In this document: positions 21,033-34,085 of the stretch, in pieces
Layout: each line of letters begins with the position of its first letter
Numbering within the stretch: the first letter of the stretch is position 1
Assembly: GCA_030435675.1 (NCBI GenBank)
Contig: CM059623.1
Coordinates: 15,160,205 to 15,224,204 of the forward strand
Origin: Steinernema hermaphroditum
Taxonomy: Eukaryota; Nematoda; Chromadorea; Rhabditida; Steinernematidae
Reading direction: 5' to 3'
DNA: 64,000 nucleotides
Program-made: the position numbers and the translations under genes
Notes under the pieces: model-generated
The model's input: only the letters and a program-made list of their open reading frames with translations
Told to the model about the DNA's origin: nothing
The model's database searches: none

Positions 21033-21103
21033 GTGCGAGTGGCGCAGTCGGTAGGCTGCGTGACTATGAGGCAGAGGTTCGCGGGTTCGATCCCGGTCGG
21101 TGA
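21033..21103 (+). other. tRNA-like sequence (pseudo-tRNA)
   Basis: An A-box-like GAGTGGCGCAGTCGGTAGG and a B-box GGTTCGATCC are spaced as in a tRNA, with a T-arm-like GCGGGTTCGATCCCG. Acceptor and anticodon stems do not pair, so it is probably a tRNA-derived relic. Confidence 0.55.
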
Positions 21104-22092
21104 AATTTTGATTATCCTTCTTTTCGCCAACTTTTTGGGAGCCGGTTTGGGAAGTTCCATGCATTAGAACATTAAAAAACCGGTGCCGCAAGCAAACAAA
21201 AAGCACGAAAACCGGACCGGGTGCATCCCTAATATCTAACCTCTGAGGGTTGATTCAACTTGTAGGACTGATTCAAGTAATCCAAGTTACCGTTTCGAAT
21301 CCTAGGTATCCAGCGTTTCTTTTCGGAATATGCCTTGAGAGGATATGTGAGAAGCGAAAGGTAAATGTACAAGAATTAAGAGGCACACAAAACGTGGATT
21401 AGCATTCACAAACGTGTGGAATACAGTGGTCGGTACAACCGATGTACCCAGAGAAGCAACCGACTCGGTTTTGCGTTTTGAGTTTAGTATAAAATTCACC
21501 AAATAACCGTCGTAGATTAACTACTCATGCATACGTGATTAGAAGCGTGTAGTGGCTGGTAGTTCAAAGTTCAGCTGGCCGTTTTAAACTGTTCATCTCC
21601 CGTTCATCCGATATGGCAAAAAGCTCACTTCCTTCTTGGTGGGACCGAGCCGAAAGTCAAGTTCGGTGGACGATGAATGTTTGATTGGAGATGTAAAAGA
21701 CGATTTGACCGAGGATCCCACGATCAGAGCGATTGTGTTTTCCGTCACGCGAAATTGATGGACGGTCCCAGATGCGTTATCTTTATTTGTTTGTAACAGA
21801 GAAATTTTTAGTGATTCTAAATCAAATCGTAGAGTTATATCCGATGAATTGACCTCCTTCTTCTACCACGACCTACGGTATCCCAAATCTAAAACCATGC
21901 CGTCCCCCTTGCAAGCGACAATCCGTCACCAACACATAAATCTGCTAACTTTGTGCATTTGTGCACATCATGCTCAATCACAACAACGTGTTATGCTCAA
22001 TCAGTGACAGCTGTCGGAATATTGCATCTTCCGCAAAGTGACGATAAATAAGTTTTGCTTCTTTTCCAGGAATCAAAAACATCCCACTCTCC
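21104..22092. other. intergenic
   Basis: No exon, RNA gene or repeat could be supported. The stretch may contain the 3' UTR of the cryptic gene that ends at 22093. Confidence 0.4.
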
Positions 22093-22800
22093 CTAGGCGA
22101 CTACATAATCTTCGCTCTTGACGTATAAACCTAAATTACCCTCCTTAAGACAGTAGTCGTCCAGTGGATGACGTCTATAAAACGCGGAAGAGTCTTTGAC
22201 TCTCGGGCAAAAGTCATTCGTGTTTGTCTCGTTAGTTTCACTTTTATTACCGTAATAATCGTAAAGAAACAAGTTGTGCTCGTTAGCAGCGCATAGTATG
22301 TTCAGCTGTTCTGAATGCTGATTTTTGGACTAACCTCATAGCTCTTTGCTATCGTATACCAGTTGAATCGATCTTGTTGGATTTTCAGTAAAATTTCCTC
22401 GATTGATCTGTCATGTTTATCTGCCCAATACCGATTATCCATTGCATAATTTAAATGCGTACCTAATGCACCTATTTCCGCACTTCCCAGTCCATACTTG
22501 ATAGCTAACCTTACCTCCTAAAGCATCTGCTATTCACTGATATCCGCGTTCCTCTTCATACCTTGATGCTTTTCGTTTTGCGGAGGTATGACCGCCTGGT
22601 GAGCTAAACAGACGATGAGGTCAACAGGGGTAAATTGGAGTTGCTCCTGGAAGGTCTTCGCATTTGAACTGCGACTCTTCGTTGTCTCAGGCCGATGGGA
22701 GCAGATCTAGCCGTCACATTAGCGTGACGATGTAACCTCTGAAGAACTTCGTAAACTGAAAATTCACCGATCTTCAACTTCGGCTGCTTGTAGATCTTTC
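22093..22800 (-). CDS. cryptic multi-exon coding region, unrecognised
   Basis: Four minus-strand segments read as exons. First, up to 22670, KLKIGEFSVYEVLQRLHRHA.. ends at a GTTCAA donor. Second, a 42-bp piece (22563-22604, LTRRSYLRKTKSIK) lies between TTTAG and GTATGA. Third, 22335-22517 gives 61 codons (EVRLAIKYGLGSAEIGALG..WYTIAKSYE) between TTTAG and GTTAGT. Fourth, 22093-22305 gives ..ILCAANEHNLFLYDYYGN.. to a stop. All junctions are phase 0, but the last intron would be only 29 bp and no start codon was found. An alternative frame through the second segment is also open. I do not recognise the protein. A decayed relative of the third segment lies at 22905-23000. It may be a fast-evolving gene or a young pseudogene. 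Confidence 0.4.
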
Positions 22801-22904
22801 AATTGGGTTGAGTCATTGAAGATTTCGCATAGCGTAAAAATGTCATATTTTCGCAATAGTTAATATTTAGGGAACGACCATTCATAATGCATGTTAGCTT
22901 TTTG

Positions 22905-23000
22905 TTACCGAATACCATGTGACAATATCATGTCGGATTTGTGGCAGTACTTCCTCGATTGATCTTAGCATGTAATAAGTCCATTTTTCAGAGCGGTTTA
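22905..23000 (-). pseudogene. decayed paralogue of the 22.3-kb exon
   Basis: The minus strand reads ..RSIEEVLPQIRHDIVTWYSVTKS then stop, matching RSIEEILLKIQQDRFNWYTIAKS at 22.35-22.41 kb in frame. There are no flanking exons. Confidence 0.5.
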
Positions 23001-24168
23001 CACTTTGTAAACAATCACATTTCAAATCTCATAATTTCCCCGAATGTGATAGTTTTTCAACCGCTTACTATAAATTAAGGTTATTGCTAACAGGAAGCGA
23101 GTTATTTCGAGTTCACTTGAGGTGCTCGATTTCTAGGTTTTCGATCCATGGAAATGATGTAAATGTCATTCCTTGTGTCACAAACACCATCGAGACATAT
23201 ATTTAGTTAGCTTCCGCTGTTTTTCACATCTCATGTTTCATCTCACTTCTCATATTTATCATTTTCAGACGATGTTTTCCAGAATCGATCCTTGGACGAT
23301 AAAATGAGATTTACATTTTAATATAATTTTCAAGGCGTGTTGACATCCTGTTTACGAGCGATGATTGGGATATGGTGGAGTGAGTCATTTGCTACATTTC
23401 CCATATTCGTCTTTGTCTCATGCAGAGAGATGTGAGAATATGTAGGTTGTGATGTATTCACTTATTTGTTCATATCATGTGACTGAGACTGTAGTTTCTG
23501 AGAAAGTAATTTCGTTTGTTTGCTCAGTGACTAATACGCCGCGCAAACCAAAAAGCTTAAAGAATTTTTTTCGATAACTGAAGCTACTAATCACTGATCA
23601 TTCGCGATCTCCATTAACTGTGGTCTAATTGTCAAGAAGCCAAGTCTGTCTTCCGTGGTTAGTGCCTTTCATAATCAGTCTATTTTCCATCTAAAAGCGA
23701 CTACGACAGACATAACAAGCATACTCGACTGTTACCATATTATAACATAAGTTCCCAATTTACAGCACAAAATTTGACACCATTATCCTTTAAGTGTTAT
23801 GATGTTTATCGGGACTTTCAGAAGCAGACAGAGCTGAATGAGTAAATCTGGACGAAAGTTTTGTATTCATTGTTTTTGGCATATTGTGAAAAATTGTGAC
23901 GATCCCGACAAGCGCACCTTCGAAACTGTCTGCCTTAGATCGAAATGAAAAATAGCACACTACATTAATGGACACACATTAGTGAACGAGGGACACCAAA
24001 AGCCTATTGTTAACTTCGAAAGTTACATTCAAACCAATATGGGCATTATTGTGAAACCTACTACGAAGATTTTCTAGTCAATCTTTGTTATGAGCCTCTG
24101 CTAACCATCTACGGATGTGAAATGGAGAACTGGACCCCAAAAATGCATTCGAAAAAAGGAGGCAGCTT
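23001..24168. other. AT-rich intergenic
   Basis: Nothing recognisable on either strand. Confidence 0.45.
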
Positions 24169-24699
24169 TGACTGACAAGGGACCTGTCTAATATGTCCGC
24201 CGAGTTAGGAGCTCAAATTTGGCATAGTAATAGGACTTCACAAGACTAATACAGAGCCAAAGGCTTTTCGCCTGTCGTTGACTTTAACCTAGTTAAAAGC
24301 ATGACTAAAAATTTGGAAAATTCACTCATTAAGGATAATACAAGGATTAATTAAGGATAATTTTGCTCTTTTTGGCGTTTTTCGGGGTTAGAAAAGAAAA
24401 GGAAATAGAAATAAAAGAAAGAGAATCATAAAGATTCCAACCGGATTCGAACCCGCATTGAGAAAACAGTGGTCTTGCAACGTGACCACTGCGCTATTCG
24501 AGCACTAGCGAGCAGCGACATTCGATCTTGTATTATCCTTAATGAGTGAATTTTCCCAATTTTTAATGCTTTTAACTAGGTTAAAGTCAACGACAGGCGA
24601 AGAGCCTTTGGCTCTGTATTAGTCTTGTGAAGTCCTATTACTATGCCAAATTTGAGCTCATAACTCGGCGGACATATTAGACAGGTCCCTTGTGAGTCA
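24169..24699. mobile_element. 531-bp foldback element with ~174-bp inverted repeats
   Basis: 24169-24344 and 24527-24699 are inverted copies, about 94% alike by eye, starting TGACTSACAAGGGACCTGTC and ending at CTTGTATTATCCTTAATGAG. The ~180-bp centre holds a minus-strand tRNA-like sequence. No coding capacity. The target-site duplication is not obvious, so the superfamily is unknown. Confidence 0.88.
24433..24505 (-). other. tRNA-like sequence inside the foldback element
   Basis: The minus strand has AATAGCGCAGTGGTCACG (A-box-like), a GTGGTC..GACCAC hairpin exposing TTGCAA, and the B-box GGTTCGAATCC. The acceptor stem is imperfect and no T-run terminator follows at once. It is a pseudo-tRNA or a tRNA-derived insertion. 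Confidence 0.5.
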
Positions 24700-27600
24700 T
24701 TTAAGCAAATTTTTCGAAGGCTGTTTACACGGTCAGGTCTGTGCTGATGCTAGCGTTCACGAATACCCTAGTGCCAATTTTTAACTCGATCTTAGGCGTT
24801 CATTTCGGAAGGTTTCCTTGTAAGATTGCCAATACATTGGAAAATAAATGAGATGTAACAGGTGATAAGGAAAAGAGACAAACACAGCCAAAAACTGCCT
24901 ACTCATGGAGCAGCTATTTGCTCTGAGACCAACGCTCTTGAGGATTTCCTAGTTAGATACGTTTACCCTAATTTTGAATCACACAAAGTAAAAAACTTGT
25001 GTTTTTGTCATAAATAACGTCTGTTCGAACTCTTTTTGGCGTAGGTAGCATAATCCAAAAAATGTGTTCAAATCGTTAAATCGATTAATTCAGTGTGGAT
25101 GGTTCACTGTTCACCGTTACATAAACACCCTAAGATTGAGTCAGTTTCGGCAATCCGTCAACAAGATTCATTATGTTCACCTCCAGACACTAAGCTAGAC
25201 AATTCGATTCGTAAGACAATCGCTTTGTTTGACCAGCCACAGAGCAGACATCATGTACTTTAACTTGCCAATGGCGGTTATTATGTCCTCAATGGCATTA
25301 TTTGGACTGGACGTTCTCCGAAAGGTGCAAATCAATATTTCTTCGTGGCTTCTGCACAACATTTCCTGAAGTTACCGCCTGCATTTTAAGGCGGCTTCTG
25401 GGGTGGAACCTCCGCATAAATACCACCCTCGTGTTCAATTCTACGCCGATAATCACAGACGTCGACGACGGAGACAATCATCGTCTATGGGTTGGCGAGG
25501 CCAACTTTAATTAAAAGAAGACCGACCACCCGAATCTTCGACCAATCGAGTTGACACAAAAAGTTCAAATTTGTGACAAAAACAGCAATCTGCTCTACAT
25601 GGTTCATTGATTAGGGTGCTATTTTTGGAATTGGGATCTTGCCGGAAGTCTACATGTAGACACCCAATGGGTCATCATTAAAATTCCACCCCTGTATGTT
25701 TCCCACATCCTCAACACGGACCTGCAGGCTCCTTTGCCGCTAGGATGCGCATCTTCTCAAATTTCTCATATTCATCGCGTGCATATTTCATCGGGAAGAC
25801 GCGCGGCGCGTAAAATGAGCGCCTCTTCGAATGTTTCATTCCCTTCAAAAGTCCACAACGAGGACCACTGGCTGCAACTCCCGGGCTGCACTAATCTTCC
25901 GCGCTAATCCGCCGACAAAAAAAGCCAATTTTATGGCGACGTTTATTTGATTTGTTTACAAACGCGTTTCGCACTTTTATCGCGCGCGAATCCATCATTC
26001 CCATCTGTTCGGAAGTTCGCGAACACCTACTTGGCCGTGGAGGAAGGGGGCGGCGCCGGTCCGAAGAAGAGTCGGTGTGGGAAGACCGGAGAGGACGTTG
26101 TCCTTTAGGTCTTAGCTCCCCGAGTGCACATACTTGGTCCTCAAAATCCGGTTAGGAAAGCGGTTTGTGAGGGTGGAGGTAAATGTTTTTGCGCAAAAGG
26201 TCGAATATTTTCTTTTGGGACTCGCAGCCCGCGAAATGTTTATGGCTACATTATGTAGTCGACGGTTTCGTGATGTGTCTGTGTGCTTATTGGTCTGAAC
26301 GAAATATTGACCCGCTCAAATGTGAATTACTTACTAGGGCTGTGCGAGACGAGACTTTCCAGCTTCGAGACTCGTGGCACGTACAGCCTGTTGGAAACCT
26401 TCTAAAGTGTCCGCCTCAGATTGAGCTGAAAGTTGGCTCACAGATAAGCCTAATTGCGTGAATGCTTGTCATAAAACTCCATCTGCTGATACACAGGCTA
26501 CGACTATGTAAGCGACCAATCAAAGTTGTGTCCAGCTCAGAATGGGCACAACTGTGAAACCGACCACGAGGGTTTTGTGTGGCGAAACATAGAAAACATG
26601 GCCGGGAGACGAGTAGAACCCGAACTTCAAAGATACCACTCTAGACACGGAAGCAACCGACTTCTTTTTCACAGTATTACTTATACTGACGCGCTCGTAA
26701 CTTCGTAACATGGTTTGGTATGTCTATCTGCGGATAGGATTTTGGCGTTAAAGTATTTCAACTTTCAGAGCTACCTTTCCACAAGTTTTCGGTACGATCT
26801 AAGGCGGGCGCTTTGAAGAGTTTCCCACGCATTAATTCGTGTAAAGTTAAACGTTCATCTTAAGTGTGAATCTATTCATTATTCCCTAACGAATGTGAAT
26901 CTACGAACAAATCAGAGTGCTTCAAAAGTGATTATCAACTGTTCCAGAATTGGGGTGTCTTTTATCATGTTTCTTTAAGGTGAATATCGCAGAAAACGCA
27001 CAGACACCAATGGGCATGATCGTTCTCTGTGTTCCAGGAGTCCTGTTTCCAAACACTTCACACAACAGCGGAGTGGCTTTTCAAATGCTTGAAACCATCA
27101 TAAGGGGTTTGGTCGATGAAAAGCACGTATAGAATTGTGCTTAAGCTACGATATGAAAAGGGATGGTGGGAGGTACCGAGTGGGGTAGGTGTTAGGGCCA
27201 AGTTCTAAGAAGAGAATTGAACTCGACCTGCGATCGAACTTGTGCAAGGACATCGAGCCCGAGTCCAATTGAATTTGGGACTTGCGGACCCGGTATGATA
27301 TCAGTTGATTTCATACCAAGATCTAGCATGCTCTAGCGGGAGAGGACTTTCCATCAACTCTTCTCCAGCCTTCCCATAATTTCATAATATATTCTCCTTA
27401 AGGCCATATTTTAGACCACCAAGCTCATGATGAATGGTGCTCGATGTCTCCTTCCATAATTCACAGTCGGCTACTCTATTTTTGTCGATTCAACAACCTT
27501 TAATAGCCTTCAAGGTGGTGTAGAATTCGTCATCTTTATTCCACAGAAATTGCCATTTTGAAACCAACCCGTTTTGTCCAAATTTGAAACGTTCCGGCCG

Positions 27601-28377
27601 CAAAATAAGTTCACAAAAGTGTCCTTTCTGTTTTCGGGCACCGTTTCTCTGTTCGCCGCCTCTTTATTTGATCACTTCGCCGTCGCCACGTCGAACATGG
27701 GCCCCGTTTTAGGCGCACAATTGAATCTAATCGCATTTTTCGGGAACGTGTGGCGGTTAAGTCGATTTCGAGAAGGGGGACGTACCCACGATCTTTGCTT
27801 TGTCTCCGCTTCGTTGAGTCAGGATTCGAAGAAAAAGACTTTGTTGTTATTTGACATGTGCTCCCTTGAGTATCGGTTAACGAGCTCATACTTCTTATAA
27901 TGAGGAGCGATGGAAATCTAGTTCTAAAATAGATGATCGTGTATGCTGGTATGCTTAGAGAACTTTGCATATTCGATCTCGTGAAACTCGTAGTTTCTTT
28001 AAAAGCCCCGTTTTGTTCCGTGGTTGCTATGAGCGATCTTGACGTGGGGTCCTTTTTTGAATGCGGAAGCTATGGGTCCTTTGAGGACACACGCTTGCCG
28101 ACATCCCATTTCCGTGATCTGGATGTCTTATTTCGTGTAATGGAAAGAGTGGAGGATGCTTGCGATGTTTCTAATATTCCTTTTTTGGCGTTTCTAATGC
28201 TCATCTTTTTGGTGTCCCTCGATTTGGTCCTTTATAATTAAGTGGGTTTTCTTGTATTTTTTGCTTTTGTTATTGAGGAGCCTGTCATGACGGTTTTTGC
28301 GCTAGATCTGATAAACCTTTGTAATGTACGTTAGGTAATCATCTCAGGATGTGAAACGCAAATAAATAAAAAAGAAT

Positions 28378-28451
28378 GGCTCGGCAGGGAGTCGAACCCG
28401 GACCTGAAAAATGGCAAACAAAACGTTTCCCAGTTTGACCACACAGACTGT
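28378..28451 (-). other. tRNA-like sequence
   Basis: The minus strand reads GTCTGTGTGGTCAAACTGGG then GGTTCGACTCC; the 3' end CCGAGCCA has no pairing 5' partner. Its 5' part resembles the relic at 50857-50932. Confidence 0.5.
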
Positions 28452-31400
28452 TTCGCGCCGTGTTTGTAAGGTTCTCTATAGTCATTTTCAAGCAACTTTC
28501 GAAGAGCGTTTACATGTTCAGTTGTGCGTATAAACCGACGGATTTTAAGGCGCTTTTGGAGTCCGTAATAACGTATGCCTTCCTGTATGCCAATTTCTGA
28601 TCTTAGACGGACAGGTTCTCTTGTTAGCTTTTACTCCTCTGATCTACCGTCGAAGGTATCCAACATCCCTTTAAAATGCACTTGCTATAATCTGAAACAA
28701 AACGCACACCAAGGCCATGTGAAATGTACTCGAAATGTTGTTTATATGATGTTATATGATATTGTATGATCTTGACTTTTTCGACCTTGTCCCATATATG
28801 TCCTTCTCTCACGATAGCGTTTGTTCGGATCACAGCGATCCCCACTCGCCCAGGGGCAGGTGAATCCGAGGACCAGAGCCTACGAAATTAAACAACGGTT
28901 TTTCTAAGTGTCAGAATTTCAAGCTCGACATCATATATTTGATATTTGAATTTACGTTAAACCTAATACTAAATCTTTATCTTGACCAAACACACCGTTT
29001 AAGGTTATTTTTGATCTTTAAAAGTTACATTTTGTATGGTAAAAGAATGGCTTGAGACATTTAATGGGTGGGCAAAGGTCACTTTGATTGCGACCCCACT
29101 CACCCAGGGCTATCGTTGTAGGACCACTCGGTGAAGGTGGTTAGTTTTTGGCTATGTTTTACACTATGAGACTAGAAGGAAGTAAGCTTTTTAGCCATTT
29201 TACAGCATTTTGAAAGGTGATAATTTCAAGCATCATCAATGGGGTGGTAAATATTGGACCCCACTTTCCTCTCTCGGCATGTCCTGTTGTCCGGACTAAA
29301 GCAGTGTCTCACAAATAATCCGAAAATCACCTCAAAATGAACATTCGGGCAAAAAGAAAGATCCCTTGTTAGGCGCTAGCAACACCCTTTCGAGATCCTT
29401 TCTTTGTATAGTGAGCCTTGATGAGTTATCTATGCAGCACGCATCGCATATTCTGCGTAATCACGTCTGAGTGAGCACGGGATCTTCGGGCTCTCACATC
29501 CATCACCCACGTTGGTCCTCTTTCTAACCATGCACTTGGTCTTCTTTTTTTCAGTTTTATCCCCATCCAATGTTTCATTTCCACAGAGCTCAAGTTATGA
29601 ACTTTCATGTCAGGATCGTCTCAAAACCTTTCCTCCATTGACGTCATTCCCTTCGACATTCTTAAAGCCAACGGCTTTTGGCCTTTGTTTTCAGCCATTA
29701 TTTTCAAAACATCGCCTTATTTATATGCCATCGATAGGCACTTCCGTGTCCGTTTCGCGAAATTAGGGGGCTTACACATCAGACAAGATGGGAACCTAAA
29801 TTTAAAAATCGATAATTATAAGTCAGCTGATGGAAGAACCGAGTTGGCCGCCTCGGCTTCTGGCAATTGTTCGGGACAGAAGAGTTATTGATTCGGTCGG
29901 GTGTTCGTGATTTGGTGGTGTTTTTATTGTGGCTCAGTTCTAAATTTTGTGATATTTTATGATATTTGGACTGAATGTGAAGGTCAACGCGATATTTCAC
30001 TTAAAAATAGTCCTTTGAAATTGTAAGATTTGGCCAATAGGCTTAAGAGTGCATAGTCATTGGTTGACGAGCTTATGGAAACCGATCGACTTTGCTCCAA
30101 AAATGCAATTTGCTCGCTGCAAGATGAGTCGGCACTTCCTTCACTGCACTCCTAATCCCCAGCGGGCGCCAATTTTCGCAATTGTTGACTTTTGATTACA
30201 CTCAAAATTAATTGCCGAGTGTAATCTCGAAAGTGCAAGTCGTGTTTTATCTGTTACTAATGAAGCCTCGCGAGTGGAGGGTGAATAATGAAGGCGTTTG
30301 TGTTGTGTGAGCGGATGCAGAGGAGTCTGAGTAAAGAGTCCGTTTGGATGCCGAGCAAAGAAAGCTTCAACTCCCAGTCAAATTTGGTTTCCTGTGATCG
30401 CGCCGCTCCTTCCGAGTGATTTCAACGTGTATGTCGATAACGGACCGCCTCATTACTCTTGAGCTGTGATCCTTACAAGTCCGAAACGAGTCCGTACTCG
30501 GTTTTTTATCAAGCTTCTGACTTCCAAACGGCTTGGCTCGGATTTCCTCTTAAAACAGAGATGTAAGACGCCTCTTGGAAGACCCAAAGTGTGAACACCC
30601 AAAAGGAGACGTGGACATGAAATAAGTGAGTCGGGTTAAGTTCTGTGTTTGACACACACATGACTCAGGTACCATGCACGAAGCAGCGTTTGGAACGACG
30701 GCTCATGATCCGCTTGCATGTCTCAAAGTACCGCTTTTTATGCGTTTCTATCTGTGGCTTCACATCATGTATCACATCAAATATTTCTGAAATTTCCCCC
30801 TCCTGGCAACTTAGCACCTCCACCAGGTGATCGATCACTCGTCACGGGGTAGATCCGTGGAAGGTGTCTGGGATGATGAGCGATTGCATTGGCCAGCCTG
30901 CAAAATGATGATCACAGATATACTCAGTTCAGATTCTTTTTATACACATCTCTCCATGCACTTTTCGCTCGACCATATCGTTACTCACCCACACCCTCAA
31001 GTGCACAGAATAAACTGGCTTCATTGCGATGTTTTCTGCATTGAACATCTTGAAAACATTTCTCAGAAACCGACAAGACTCATTCGGAAAATCGCCAAAT
31101 AAGTGCCGTCTTCCTACCTTTGATTTAGTGCACTCACAAAAGACGGCTTTGACGCACTGAAAGGTGTACACGTCTGGGCTTGGCAGTCATCTTTGAACAA
31201 TAGAATAATGTCTTGATTCCTCACGTATTCCACGAGAACGGAGACCCCCTAGAAAAGGTGAATATTTCAGTGATATTTGTGCCCTATTTTCGCCAATATT
31301 TTCATGTTATCTCGTTACATCATTGCGTGACTCAGCAATTCCGAACACAGCACGCGAGCACAAACAGATCGTGAAAGTTTTGACCTTTTTCTGCACTGGG

Positions 31401-33236
31401 CAGCCATCCAAAAGCTCAATGTTACACTCGCCTATCTTAATCTCGCCACTTGCTCCGAGGTGCGAAATCCATCATTTATTGAGAGCCCCCGTTTTGACAG
31501 GTCTCCTCAGTGACGACTCTTAATTTTTGGCTTTTCAACAGCTTCCACAGTCGTCTGCGGATACTTCCCCCGGAAAAACAGCGCTGATACTTTGGCGGTG
31601 AGTGACGTGTTTTTTATTTGAGATCTCACCTTGTTTTGCTCGATTTGCGTGTGTGGAGTGAAATCTCAATGTGAACATTCATTTTCTTTAGTGTCTATAG
31701 GAGAAATGCTCAAAATATTAAAGAGACAAATGGGCAGCAGAGATGCCGACTGGGTGACATTTCGCAATCCAACCTGGCCAAATAGGCCCGGAAGATCCGG
31801 GTCAAAACTTATTTAGAAATGCCGTAATCAAGGCCGCTCGTTGTGGCTATATCGGCTTATGGCTACATTAAAAGTTAGATTCTTTCTTGTTGCAAAAAGT
31901 CGATGAGCTTAATAGGGACTTCCATGTTGATTTTGGTTGGAATTTTTACTGAGATGTTGATGACTTCGATAGCACGATATGGTAGCCTGTCCTCTCATCG
32001 CTTTGCCCTTAAATTAATGATACCACAACTACTGATCCAGCTCGCTTCGGGTGGCTCCGATCCGAACTGAGCCTGCAGTCGGAGTCAGTCGCAACATATG
32101 CGTTCGCAGGAAGCGGCGCGAAGAGAGCGCAGACAACGAGAGACAATGGTCATGGAGCGACGAGGCAGAGGGCATCTGACTAACAGTTAACAGTTACTAG
32201 ATCTCCATTTTTCTTTCTATCCAGCAGAGATGCAAACTAAGGCGGTATCAACCTAACCGATCCGGCTCCGGTTGGATCTGTAGTGATGGTCGTTCGGATG
32301 CCCCATGGTCGAGATCAAAGGGGACGGTTGAAACTTGCATTATGTCCACCTCACTTTCACTACTTCGTCGGGGCCATCGGCACTTCAATAATTACCTATT
32401 ACTCACACTTGGGCCTGTCTTATGTTTCCTATTTCGTGGCTGCATTTCATGTAAATGTCCGATTTCGAGCAGCTGAGTTTTTGTGTGTTCGATTGCCTAT
32501 TCCAACATCTATCCACTGGACCATCAACCGGTATAACTTGTATGTTGAAATTGTAGTCAAATGCAGAAACGTCCATTTCACGAGTGCCATAAAGCTGTCA
32601 TGTGGAAACTGCATTTTGTGTGTTTATGAACTGAACTTTAACGGCCTCTTGTGGACGCACTTATGACCTTAAATCACTTCAAAGTATTGTGAAATGCTTA
32701 GGTACCTCAACTTCTCCGTTTCTTTTTAACAACATCAGCAGCATTCTGAAAACATCGGCATCAAAAATCCAGCGAATATATTTTATTTTAAGAAATTTGA
32801 ATGCATTGTCCTTCTATGCCTTATGTAAACGTACTCCATTTGACCATATAGTTGGGCTAATATTCTATGTGGTAATAAAACTATCATCATCATTATTTTA
32901 CCATTATTTATCATTTGGTCTCATTTGATGGCAAGTCTGAGCTGGAAGAGAGGTGTAAGGGCTGTGTCGGTAGTGTTCTGTATTTTACATTTTATTCTGT
33001 CCTCTACCACTATGTCCTCTACCACATTTTATTCGGTCCTCTACCACCCACAGCAACATAGGTGGGCTAAATTCCCACAACAGCCTATCACCATCATTAT
33101 GTTTGCCATTATTAACGCTTAATCTTTCGGTAAGCTCCAGATAAGACATACCCGGATCTTCATGTCTGGGCTTGTTTTTTATCATTTCATTTAACCTTTA
33201 TCCGTAAAAGTTCCGTTCCAATGATCACTTATAATG

Positions 33237-33479
33237 CTAAAACACCCATTCACATATTTAGAGGCACGGATTCCGTGAAAGTCATGTACCTTTTTGTTCG
33301 ACGTGTTGCTCCAAATGACGCGTTCACATGCAAACGCAATGCTTGATGCCCCATTCCTGGAAATTGCGTCGGCGTCTTCGGACAGCTCGTCATTTACCTT
33401 TAAAGGTAACTGAAAATGCTGAAAAACAAAGTTGCGTGGTGTCCTAATACGGAACCTGCGCGAAAACATCCACAGCGTC
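33237..33479 (-). pseudogene. cryptic exons, unrecognised
   Basis: On the minus strand an 8-codon piece (33456-33479, DAVDVFAQ) between TTGACAG and GTTCCG joins in phase 0 to a 40-codon piece (33290-33409, VNDELSEDADAISRNGASS..) between TTTTCAG and GTACATG. The next acceptor at about 33237 leads to an early stop. The composition is coding-like but no family is recognised and no start is found, so it is likely a remnant. Confidence 0.3.
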
Positions 33480-34000
33480 CTGTCAATAACAATCTGGTTT
33501 CGTTTTGTTTTCGTTTCCACACTGGCCCAGCTTATTTGATTTCTGCTTCGACTTTCGATTTGCCTTCGTGTACCTTGCTCTGTTGGTTCTTTTTTATGCG
33601 TGTTTTGGAACATTCTGCTGGCAACTATCTTGCTCACTGGTTCTTGATGCGAGGAATCTAAGCTTCTGTTACGTGCCGGGATGAGGATGTGGATTACAAC
33701 CCATGCGGTAGTTGTAACAACTAATCAGACGAATTTCGAATACCGCGCGCATCAATATCGAACGTCTTTGGAAATCCGGATTTTTTTATGAAACTTCGCC
33801 TAAAGTTGGGTCAAACGATATGCGCCCATCAGAACGTGCCTCGTGGACCATAAAAAAAACTCAAGATGGGTCATCAAGATGACATAATATTGGCTATGTT
33901 ATTATAGGTGTAAATTAGGACAGATGGAATATGTGCTATAAGTGTCCCTGCATAATCTGCCCGATCCCCAATTTTCAGCCAAATCGACGTGTCCAACGCC

Positions 34001-34085
34001 GATTGAGTGGCACCCGGTTCGAAACAGGAACCAACTGAAATCAACTGATATCAGAATGTCCGGGGTTCGAATCTACCCGCAGGCA
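34001..34085 (+). other. tRNA-like sequence
   Basis: GATTGAGTGGCACCCGGTTC, a CTGATATCAG hairpin and the B-box GGGTTCGAATCTACCC are followed by a T-run (34090-34096). The 5' half does not fold as a tRNA. Confidence 0.45.

Noticed and set aside
27574..27970. Two overlapping 108- and 119-codon frames
   Set aside because: Compositions are not protein-like, the frames mirror each other, and no family or splice structure supports them.
29607..29891. 94-codon plus-strand frame with a plausible start
   Set aside because: No homology, partner exon or duplicate; the C-terminal half is low-complexity. Kept out as unsupported.
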